Assembly: GCA_913055925.1 (NCBI GenBank)
Contig: CAJXLH010000019.1
Coordinates: forward strand, 1-17,017
DNA: 17,017 nucleotides
Reading direction: 5' to 3'
From: an uncultured Maritalea sp.
GTDB taxonomy: Bacteria > Pseudomonadota > Alphaproteobacteria > Rhizobiales > Devosiaceae
Below the pieces are notes generated by a model that saw nothing but the letters and a program-made list of their open reading frames with translations, was not told the DNA's origin and did no database searches. The position numbers were made by a program, and so were the translations under genes. Shown here piece after piece: positions 7,326 to 13,542 of this stretch (its first letter is position 1; each line of letters starts with the position of its first letter).

Positions 7326-7457
7326 ATTCGGCGACATTCTTAAATAAATCCAATGCCTAGACGGCATCTCGTGGTGGGGAACCCGGCTCAATCAATTGTT
7401 TGGACGTTTAAGCCATCAAAACCGAGCGCATTTCCCCTAATCTGTAAAAGTATGATG

Positions 7458-7476
7458 GTTAACAAACTCTGTCAGA
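7458..7476 (-). promoter_or_regulatory. 19-bp element shared with the DNA upstream of the small-Cache chemoreceptor (copy 1)
   Basis: The minus strand reads TCTGACAGAGTTTGTTAAC, 144 bases before the receptor start. It matches 16 of 19 positions at 10167-10185, upstream of the second receptor. It also contains GTTAAC; a second GGTTAA on the plus strand begins at 7481, 24 bases from the first at 7457. The elements may be binding sites of a shared regulator or parts of a promoter; their identity is unknown. Confidence 0.4.
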
Positions 7477-7536
7477 TAAGGGTTAATGAGCGGTTATGGC
7501 CTGGCGCGTTTACCGCAAAATCTTATGTCGATAAGT

Positions 7537-7863
7537 TCAGTCGATTTGCGCCGTTTGAGGACCACAAAGTCCCTTTGCGGCCAAAAGCCAAAGCGCACCG
7601 CCATCATATAGCGCACGCTTGGTCACCTCATTTTCGATCTGCACAACAAAGACATTGGGCAATTTCGCTGGCGAAACAAATTTTGTACCCGAGCCAACAA
7701 TTTTGCTGATGGCGGCATTCGGGTTTTCCCACGGCGGAAACACAACCGCCATCTCGCCGCTTTGCGGCGGATGCATGTAACCAGCAAGACCAAATAAGGC
7801 TGCAAAAATGCTAAAACCAAGCGCTGGCAGCAATTGCGATATGCGTAGATTTTCGCGCGGCAC
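7537..7863 (-). CDS. Small membrane-anchored protein of unknown function between two chemoreceptor genes
   Basis: The protein has 108 residues. A short basic N-terminus (MPRENLRISQ) precedes one hydrophobic helix at 11-30, so it is probably anchored with its C-terminal ~75 residues in the periplasm. That part holds GEMAVVFPPW (36-45), two strand-like stretches (FVSPAKLPNVFVVQI, LWLLAAKG) and a lone cysteine in GLCGP (C100). The GEMAVVFPP and GLCGP patterns recall an uncharacterised alphaproteobacterial family (my recollection, not a search). The start is GTG at 7863, with GGAG (7870-7873) 6 bases before it; the stop is TGA at 7537. It lies just after the terminator of the second receptor and 216 bases before the Shine-Dalgarno region of the six-helix receptor, on the same strand. 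I give it no function; a part in sensing is only suggested by position. Confidence 0.75.
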   Translation of the reverse strand: MPRENLRISQLLPALGFSIFAALFGLAGYMHPPQSGEMAVVFPPWENPNAAISKIVGSGTKFVSPAKLPNVFVVQIENEVTKRALYDGGALWLLAAKGLCGPQTAQID

Positions 7864-7940
7864 CCAAGTCTCCAGATCCTAATGGCCCTTTAAAGATCAT
7901 ATCGACGCAAAGTTAAATGGCGGTTGAACAATTCGTCCAA

Positions 7941-7973
7941 AAGACAAAACCCGCCACGCAAAACGTGACGGGT
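7941..7973 (-). terminator. Rho-independent terminator of the small-Cache chemoreceptor gene
   Basis: ACCCG (7949-7953) and CACG (7955-7958) pair with CGTG (7964-7967) and CGGGT (7969-7973), with one C/A mismatch and a 5-base loop. On the minus strand the stem is followed by TTTTGTCTTTT. It begins 31 bases after the receptor stop. Confidence 0.85.
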
Positions 7974-8003
7974 GAAATTTGATCAGCTCTATTTCTTTGT
8001 CGC

Positions 8004-10109
8004 TTAGAACTCTTGCCACTCTTCGTCTGGCTGCTTCATCGCTGCATTGCCGTTGGACAAATAGGCTTGAGCTGCCTTTTCCTGCAAGGCCCGAGCGTCC
8101 TGTGCCGGTTCAGGCGCCGCGGCCGGAGCCTCATTTGCGCCACCGTGGCTAGATGACGGCGCTGCGCCGTCAATTTTGAACTGATCAACGATCCGATCAA
8201 GTTCAGACGCTTGGCTTTCAGTCTGGTCAATTGCGGCGTTTGTTTCTTCAACAAGTGCAGCATTGTGCTGAGTGGTTTCGTCCATCGCGCGGATAGAAGA
8301 TGAAATCTCGCCAATTGCGCGGGCCTGTGATTGACTCTCGCTGGCAATCTCGTCCATCAAGGCGGTCACGCCTTTAACACTTTCAACGATGCCGTCGAGG
8401 TTTTCAGAAGCTTGTGCCACCAGTTTGGTGCCGCTATCCACTTCATTGACGGACTGCTCAATCAAAGCTTTAACTTCGTTTGAAGCTTCCGCCGCTGACT
8501 GCGCCAACCGGCGAACTTCAACCGCCACAACCGCAAAGCCCTTACCCGCTTCGCCAGCACGTGCCGCTTCAACAGAAGCGTTAAGCGCCAGCAAATTGGT
8601 TTGGAAGGCGATGTCGTCAATCATGCCGATAATATCAGAGATCTTGTTCGACGATGCTGTGATGCGCTGCATGGCTTCGTTGGCTTGGCTCATCACATCG
8701 CCACCGCGCTCCGCCACGTTGCTCGCTTCACTGGCAGAGTTTAGAGCGCGTTGAGCCCGCTCTGTGTTGTCGCGTACTGTTTCAGCCAATTGCTCTGTTG
8801 CAGCCGAAGTCTCTTCATTTGACGCCGCTTGACGCGTGGTGCGTTCCGCAAGGTCATTGGCCCCTGATAAAATTTCGCCCGTAGCGTTTTTGAGTGAACG
8901 CGATGTTTCACGCAAACCAGAAATAACGTCGGTGAGCTTATCGCCAACACGGTTTGTGTCATTCTTCAACTGAAGGAACGAACCCTTATAATCGCCGCTC
9001 ATCCGTTTGGTGAGATCCGTGTTTGCCAATGCAGACAGCACTTCACCGGTTTCGGTGACACCGCGGTCAACAGTTTCAACCAAATCATTCACGCCATGTG
9101 CAAGACGGTTCAACTCTTCGTCTGGGAACTCGGCCTGAACGCGCTTAGAAAAGTCGCCAGCAACTGCAGCATCCACCACTTCACCAAACGCAGCTTGAAG
9201 CTCTTGCATCATCTTCGAGCGATCTTGTGCACGCTGCGCCGAAGCCATTTTCTCTTCTTCGGTCATTTCATTGACCTTGAGACCGTTTGCACGGAAAACC
9301 TCAACTGAACGCGCCATTTCGCCCAACTCATTGGTTTTCTCGGTATATGGCACCTGGTAGTCATAGTCGCCATTGGCGATCTCTGTCATCGCTTCCGAAA
9401 TACGCGGAATTGGACGCATCATGATGCGTGCGACGACGAAGGCGACAATCGCCGCAACGCCGAGAACCGCCACAGATACCGCAACAATGAGTTGCAACAT
9501 GGCCATCACTTGGCCTTCAAACTGTGAGATTGGCGCACCGACAAAAACGGCACCTACAATATTGCCCTTTTTGTCTTGAATCGGCTGATAGACCGAATAG
9601 TAGCGTTTACCGCGGTAATCGGTGCGGCCAGCAAACTTCTCGTTTGCCAAAAGTTTTTCGTAGGCTGGGTTGTCCGCCGCCACAAGATATTCGGTGTCAC
9701 GATTTTCCGCGTCCAGCATCTTGGTCGTGGTAAACTGCACAAATGCTTCTTGCTCAGGTTCAAAACGTAGCAAGGAAATCGGACCCTTGGTAATGCCGCC
9801 AATCGCATCGACCATATCGTGCGTGCGAAGCTTTGGCATCCGGAACGTTGTAATGGTCGTCACTTCGCCATTTTCGTCCCGCGCCATTTCAGAGCCTGGC
9901 ATTTGCGTTTCGAGCACCGCGATAGTTGTACGCATATTGGCCAGTTGCTCTTTACGCGCTTGGTCCATCACATTTGCAGAGATTTGAAAGTAAATTGCCG
10001 TTGCAACGGCCGCGATCGACAAGGCAATACTGCCTACAACGAACAATGCAATGGATGTTGTTAGCTTTGGTTGCCCAAGTTTTAGTGGAAACTTGAATTT
10101 CATTGTCAT
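8004..10109 (-). CDS. Methyl-accepting chemotaxis protein with a small Cache-like periplasmic sensor
   Basis: This is a 701-residue inner-membrane chemoreceptor. TM1 is about 18-40, the periplasmic ligand domain 41-203, and TM2 203-228. The ligand domain ends in YYSVYQPIQDKKGNIVGAVFVG (residues 170-191), a typical end of Cache-fold domains of the Cache_3/Cache_2 kind, which bind small organic acids and similar ligands in known cases. A true HAMP domain (228-282, starting RPIPRISEAMTEI) is followed by two HAMP-like units (306-350, 354-397), the signalling domain with tip near 493-553, an Ala/Pro-rich tether, and the EWQEF tail. I chose ATG 10109 (TTGGG 5 bases upstream); ATG 10103 and TTG 10133 in the same frame are alternatives. 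A perfect FNR/FixK-type box about 110 bases upstream suggests expression at low oxygen. It is flanked by terminators on both sides, so it is probably monocistronic. Confidence 0.93.
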   Translation of the reverse strand: MTMKFKFPLKLGQPKLTTSIALFVVGSIALSIAAVATAIYFQISANVMDQARKEQLANMRTTIAVLETQMPGSEMARDENGEVTTITTFRMPKLRTHDMVDAIGGITKGPISLLRFEPEQEAFVQFTTTKMLDAENRDTEYLVAADNPAYEKLLANEKFAGRTDYRGKRYYSVYQPIQDKKGNIVGAVFVGAPISQFEGQVMAMLQLIVAVSVAVLGVAAIVAFVVARIMMRPIPRISEAMTEIANGDYDYQVPYTEKTNELGEMARSVEVFRANGLKVNEMTEEEKMASAQRAQDRSKMMQELQAAFGEVVDAAVAGDFSKRVQAEFPDEELNRLAHGVNDLVETVDRGVTETGEVLSALANTDLTKRMSGDYKGSFLQLKNDTNRVGDKLTDVISGLRETSRSLKNATGEILSGANDLAERTTRQAASNEETSAATEQLAETVRDNTERAQRALNSASEASNVAERGGDVMSQANEAMQRITASSNKISDIIGMIDDIAFQTNLLALNASVEAARAGEAGKGFAVVAVEVRRLAQSAAEASNEVKALIEQSVNEVDSGTKLVAQASENLDGIVESVKGVTALMDEIASESQSQARAIGEISSSIRAMDETTQHNAALVEETNAAIDQTESQASELDRIVDQFKIDGAAPSSSHGGANEAPAAAPEPAQDARALQEKAAQAYLSNGNAAMKQPDEEWQEF
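8451..8633 (-). repeat. Receptor signalling-tip segment, copy in the small-Cache chemoreceptor
   Basis: The 61 encoded residues are identical to those at 5935-6117. The DNA shares long runs such as TTGGTTTGGAAGGCGATGTC (plus strand), enough for recombination between the tandem genes. Confidence 0.85.
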
Positions 10110-10166
10110 GTGCACCCAACTTGCTATTCCCAATGCCCGTCAGGTACTTCCCTCTTTTACTTGACT

Positions 10167-10185
10167 GTAAACAAACTCTATCTGA
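10167..10185 (-). promoter_or_regulatory. 19-bp element shared with the DNA upstream of the six-helix chemoreceptor (copy 2)
   Basis: The minus strand reads TCAGATAGAGTTTGTTTAC, matching the copy at 7458-7476 in 16 of 19 positions. Here it lies 58 bases before the chosen start and about 34 bases downstream of the FNR-type box. Distances to the two start codons differ, so it is not part of a ribosome site. Confidence 0.4.
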
Positions 10186-10218
10186 ACCAAGTAAATTCAA
10201 GTTTAATATGCTAACCTC

Positions 10219-10232
10219 TTGATAATTATCAA
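10219..10232. promoter_or_regulatory. Perfect FNR/FixK-type binding site upstream of the small-Cache chemoreceptor
   Basis: TTGATAATTATCAA is a perfect palindrome and matches the full consensus TTGAT-N4-ATCAA of FNR/FixK/Anr regulators. These activate genes at low oxygen in alphaproteobacteria. Its centre is about 117 bases before the receptor's ATG. A transcription start 41-42 bases downstream (near 10184) would fit a class II activated promoter. No strong -10 hexamer is evident there. The gene on the other side of the box, the double-Cache receptor, ends toward it, so only the small-Cache receptor can be its target. Confidence 0.75.
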
Positions 10233-10252
10233 TAATGCGCAATTTCACCATG

Positions 10253-10282
10253 CCAAAACGAATTTTGGTTTGCAAAATTGCA
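10253..10282. repeat. Two small adjacent inverted repeats in the intergenic DNA
   Basis: CCAAAA (10253-10258) pairs with TTTTGG (10263-10268) over 4 bases. TGCAA (10271-10275) pairs with TTGCA (10278-10282) over 2 bases. They lie between the FNR-type box and the next terminator. They are AT-rich and short, and may be regulator sites or chance. Confidence 0.35.
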
Positions 10283-10291
10283 TACTAAACG

Positions 10292-10318
10292 AAAAAAGGG
10301 GGCGCTCTACGCACCCCC
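10292..10318 (-). terminator. Rho-independent terminator of the double-Cache chemoreceptor gene
   Basis: GGGGG (10298-10302) pairs with CCCCC (10314-10318). After a mismatch, GC pairs with GC (10304-10305, 10311-10312) around TCTAC. On the minus strand the stem is followed by six T (10297-10292). It begins 33 bases after the receptor stop. Confidence 0.92.
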
Positions 10319-10351
10319 AAATTCCTTGGCTTTAGAAATGACAAATGGTCA

Positions 10352-12850
10352 TCAAAACTCTTGCCAATCATCCTCAACCGCTAGCGCCGATGAACCTTGC
10401 GTTGCAAAGCCGTTGACGCGTTTTTGTAGGCTTTTGACGTCCTGTGGTTTTGGTTGAGGGGTCGCCGCTTTTGCAGAATTTGTTGCCACAGCGCTCGTGT
10501 CGGTTTTGAAGATGTCTACAATACGGTCCAATTCAAGCGCTTGGCTCTCAGTCTGCTCAATTGCTGCGTTGGTCTCTTCAACCAGTGCCGCGTTATGTTG
10601 CGTGGTTTCGTCCATATCGCGCACAGCGGTATTGATCTGCTCAATTGCTGAGGCTTGCGCTTTACTCTTGTCTGCAATTGAAACCATAATGGCGTTGTTC
10701 TCACGGGCCGCTTCCAACATGCTTGAAAGACTTGTTGCCGCTTCGGCAACCAACTGGCTACCGGTGCCAACCTCGCTTACAGATTGTTCAACCAAAGCTT
10801 TGACATCGTTTGACGCCTCTGCCGCGGATTGAGCAAGACGGCGCACTTCAACAGCAACAACGGCGAACCCTTTGCCAGCCTCGCCAGCTCTTGCCGCTTC
10901 AACAGAAGCGTTCAATGCAAGAAGGTTGGTTTGGAAAGCGATGTCATCAATCATGCCGATGATGTTTGAGATTTTACCAGAGCTTTCAGTGATGCGTTCC
11001 ATGGCGGTGTTGGCTTTTGCCATGATCTCACCGCCATTTTCAGCGGTTGCACGTACCTTATCAGCAATGGCGCTGGCGCTTTCGGCCTCTTTTGCATTTT
11101 CCAAAACGGTCTCAGAAAGCGATTCCATTGCGGCGGATGTTTCTTCGATTGTCGCCGCTTGTCGTGTCGTACGTTCTGAAAGGTCGTTAGCGCCTTCCAA
11201 AATCTCGCTCGTTGCATTTTTCAATGCACCAGACGTCGTGCGCAGCTGACCAACCACTTCACTCAAGCGATCTGCCACACGGTTCGTGTCATTCTTTAGT
11301 TCCGCAAAGGAACCCTCATAATGGCCTTCCATCCGCTTGGTGAGGTCGGTGTTCGCCAAAGCGGCCAATACGGCCCCCGTTTCGGAAATGCCGCGTTGCA
11401 CGGTTTCCACAAGTGTGTTCACGCTACGTGAGATTTTGACCAATTCATCGTCAGGCAGATCTTCGTTGACACGCTGCGAGAAATCGCCTGCGGCCGCTGC
11501 ACCAACGACGGTACCAAAGCTTTGCTGCAGTTCTTCCATAAGTGCGGCGCGTTCGGCGATTGCTTTTTGACGCGCGGCTTCTTCAACACCAAGTTCGGCA
11601 ACCTTGACGGCATTTTCGCGGAAGATTTCAACCCGTCGCGCCATGGAGCCGATTTCGTCCTCGCGCTCAAGTCCGACAACTTCGACGTCAAGATCATTGC
11701 CTGCAAGAGCACGCATTGTATCGGTGATACTGGAAATAGGGCGTGTAATGGTTTTGGAGAACATGAAGCCCACAAACCCAATAACAGCTGTCAGCAACGC
11801 ACCTATTGCCAACATCAAGTTGCGTAAAAAGTCGATCCCCTTAAGCGCTTCAGCTTTGTTTTGAAGGCCAATCACCGCAAACTTGGTGCCAGCGACTTCC
11901 AATAGTTCAGCGGCAAACAGCTTGGTATAGCCCTGCCACTCGACCTCACCGGTTACGACATTCCCGTTAAAAACGGCATCGAGATTTACTGCATCAAATC
12001 GTTCAACAAGAATATCGTTTTCTTCGGTATATTTGGAGTCGCTTCGGAGCAAATAGTCCGTGCCGACCAAAATCGATTCACCTGTTTCGCCCAATCCTTT
12101 GTTTGCCTGCATAACAGCATTGATCGCATCGATCGGCATTTGGAAGACCAGCACGCCTATGCGCTTTTTGCCATCAAAAACAGGCGTCGCGATGAAGCTC
12201 GCTGGCGCATCGGCGCTCGGCGCGTAGGGCTTGAAGTCGAAGTATGAGAACTCGCCTTGATCGAGCGCTATCCCAGAGCGAAATGCATTTCCAAGATCAG
12301 TGTCCGCCCACTCACCGCCATTCCTCCGGAAGTTAGTCGCGTAGTCCAATTCCTTAAAGACCGAGTAGACGAGATCACCCTGATCATCGAACAAGAAGAT
12401 GTCATAGTAGCCATGTTTTTCAAGCTGCTTGCGGAAAATTGGGTGGTAAACGGCATGCGCCTGGTCATATTCTGTGCCACCCTGCGCAGCATCAAGCAGA
12501 TGTTTTTCGCCCAACGGGTGCTTGTTGTTGGTAATGTAAGCCTCTTGCAACACTTTGGTTTTGTCGCCTTCTAGCCCATCCCACGCAGTGTCAAATGCCT
12601 TTAGCGCTTCAATTGTAAATGGGTTGCCGGCTGTAAGGGTGAGATCGATGTCAATGTCGTGCAAAAGCGTGTGAAGTTCGTGCGCGTGACCTGCCGCAGA
12701 AGCATCAAGTTTTTCAAATTCAATGTCGGTAATTACAGACGAGCCAACCATCACCGCGGCTGTACCAACTGCAATGCCGACTGTGAGAACCCCACTCACG
12801 ATGAAGATCGGCAACTTGTGTGCGATTTTGAGCTGCGACAAAAATTTCAT
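10352..12850 (-). CDS. Methyl-accepting chemotaxis protein with a large double-Cache-like periplasmic sensor
   Basis: This is an 832-residue inner-membrane chemoreceptor. TM1 is about 13-36, a large periplasmic domain spans about 37-340, and TM2 is 342-364. The domain carries YYDIFLFDDQGDLVYSVFKE (148-167), then YFDFKPYAPS and ASFIATPVFDGKKRIGVLVF (217-236), and a second lobe with GETGESILVGTDYLLRSDS (254-272). This is the layout of double-Cache sensors that bind amino acids, organic acids or amines in known receptors; the ligand here is unknown. A HAMP domain (365-417), two HAMP-like units (about 440-488, 490-535), the signalling tip (630-690) and a tether ending in DWQEF follow. The start is ATG 12850 because GAGG lies 5 bases before it; the frame also stays open to a GTG at 12895 that has no such support. 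Terminators bound the gene on both sides. Confidence 0.94.
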   Translation of the reverse strand: MKFLSQLKIAHKLPIFIVSGVLTVGIAVGTAAVMVGSSVITDIEFEKLDASAAGHAHELHTLLHDIDIDLTLTAGNPFTIEALKAFDTAWDGLEGDKTKVLQEAYITNNKHPLGEKHLLDAAQGGTEYDQAHAVYHPIFRKQLEKHGYYDIFLFDDQGDLVYSVFKELDYATNFRRNGGEWADTDLGNAFRSGIALDQGEFSYFDFKPYAPSADAPASFIATPVFDGKKRIGVLVFQMPIDAINAVMQANKGLGETGESILVGTDYLLRSDSKYTEENDILVERFDAVNLDAVFNGNVVTGEVEWQGYTKLFAAELLEVAGTKFAVIGLQNKAEALKGIDFLRNLMLAIGALLTAVIGFVGFMFSKTITRPISSITDTMRALAGNDLDVEVVGLEREDEIGSMARRVEIFRENAVKVAELGVEEAARQKAIAERAALMEELQQSFGTVVGAAAAGDFSQRVNEDLPDDELVKISRSVNTLVETVQRGISETGAVLAALANTDLTKRMEGHYEGSFAELKNDTNRVADRLSEVVGQLRTTSGALKNATSEILEGANDLSERTTRQAATIEETSAAMESLSETVLENAKEAESASAIADKVRATAENGGEIMAKANTAMERITESSGKISNIIGMIDDIAFQTNLLALNASVEAARAGEAGKGFAVVAVEVRRLAQSAAEASNDVKALVEQSVSEVGTGSQLVAEAATSLSSMLEAARENNAIMVSIADKSKAQASAIEQINTAVRDMDETTQHNAALVEETNAAIEQTESQALELDRIVDIFKTDTSAVATNSAKAATPQPKPQDVKSLQKRVNGFATQGSSALAVEDDWQEF
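10781..10963 (-). repeat. Receptor signalling-tip segment, copy in the double-Cache chemoreceptor
   Basis: This third copy differs from the other two at only a couple of residues near its end (SNDVKALVEQS for SNEVKALIEQS). Its DNA is more diverged than that of the other two copies, so this gene may be the older branch. Confidence 0.8.
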
Positions 12851-12855
12851 ATCAA

Positions 12856-12859
12856 CCTC
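12856..12859 (-). promoter_or_regulatory. Ribosome binding site that fixes the start of the double-Cache chemoreceptor
   Basis: The minus strand reads GAGG, followed by TTGAT and then ATG (12850-12848). This supports the ATG over the in-frame GTG 45 bases upstream. The protein then begins MKFLSQLKIAHK, a normal receptor N-terminus just before TM1. Confidence 0.75.
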
Positions 12860-13041
12860 GACGTCAATCGCGCCTTCTTTTGTCCACTCTACCACACTTT
12901 GCGAACCGATAATCTTAAGGCTCGCATCGGGGCAATTGACTAGGAGTGAACTTGAAAAATCGCGTATCTAATTTGAATCGATATTCGGTGCTAATGATTA
13001 ACACCTCGTTGCAACAGCAAAAATACTTATTGTTCGATATC
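12860..13041. other. Intergenic DNA between atpC and the double-Cache chemoreceptor
   Basis: This gap must hold the receptor promoter, because the atp terminator lies upstream. I see no convincing -35/-10 pair, no FNR-type box and no copy of the 19-bp element. The minus strand has GTGTTAATCATTAGC (12990-13004), which resembles the GTTAACCAT part of the element upstream of the six-helix receptor, but this is weak. Confidence 0.4.
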
Positions 13042-13082
13042 ATAAAACAATAACCCCACACACGAAACGTGCATGGGGTTAT
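13042..13082 (-). terminator. Rho-independent terminator of the ATP synthase operon
   Basis: ATAACCCCA (13050-13058) pairs with TGGGGTTAT (13074-13082). Inside, CACG (13061-13064) pairs with CGTG (13068-13071) around AAA. On the minus strand the stem is followed by TGTTTTATG. It begins 28 bases after the atpC stop. Confidence 0.88.
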
Positions 13083-13110
13083 GGATTTGGCAACAATGGA
13101 GACCAAACGA

Positions 13111-13527
13111 TTAGTTTGGCAGACCCACTACTTCGATCTCAAGCATGAGGTTTTTCCAACCATCAAGCGCTGTTTGCGCTTCTTGCTTTTCTTGATCATT
13201 TGAAGCTTTGGACAAAGCTTCCTGAGCTGATGTAATCGCAGCTTCTAGTTCGGCGCGGTCAAAGTCCGCGCCGGTTTTTGCTTGTTCGGCAAGGATGGTA
13301 AGGCCAGCATCAGAGACGTCGGCAAATCCGCCTTGCACGTAAAATGAACGTTCTTGGCCACCAGAAGTAACGGTCACAAAGCCCGCCTTCAATGTGGTCA
13401 TCAACGCTGCGTGGTCACCCATCACAGTGAAGTAACCATCTGCGCCAGGCACTGTGATCGAAGATACTTCTTCGCTCAACACCTGTGCTTCTGGTGAAAC
13501 GATCTCGATTTTAATGCCTTCGGCCAT
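13111..13527 (-). CDS. atpC: F1 ATP synthase epsilon subunit
   Basis: This 138-residue protein is part of the central stalk of F1 and can restrain ATP hydrolysis. The N-terminal beta-sandwich is clear: IKIEIVSPEAQVLSEEV (5-21), ITVPGADGYFTVMGDHAALM (24-43), and the FYVQGGFADVSDAGLTILAE strands (62-81). A C-terminal helical region (from about 88) is rich in Ala, Glu and Lys. Length is usual for the family. The ATG at 13527 follows the atpD stop by 15 bases and has GAGGG 4 bases before it. It is the last gene of the unit, before a terminator. Confidence 0.96.
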   Translation of the reverse strand: MAEGIKIEIVSPEAQVLSEEVSSITVPGADGYFTVMGDHAALMTTLKAGFVTVTSGGQERSFYVQGGFADVSDAGLTILAEQAKTGADFDRAELEAAITSAQEALSKASNDQEKQEAQTALDGWKNLMLEIEVVGLPN

Positions 13528-13542
13528 TAAACCCTCGTTCGA

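Noticed and set aside
7536..7863. The small protein gene as a pseudogene or a fragment of a larger gene
   Set aside because: It has a ribosome site, a complete anchor helix and domain, and a normal stop, with no related sequence in other frames nearby.
5935..10963. The repeated receptor segments as a mobile element or recent duplication
   Set aside because: Copies differ at many synonymous positions, lie inside intact genes, and show no terminal repeats or transposase.
12851..12895. Upstream extension of the double-Cache receptor to a GTG start
   Set aside because: The ATG at 12850 has GAGG 5 bases before it, and the protein then starts as receptors usually do. The extension adds a charged segment with no ribosome site.
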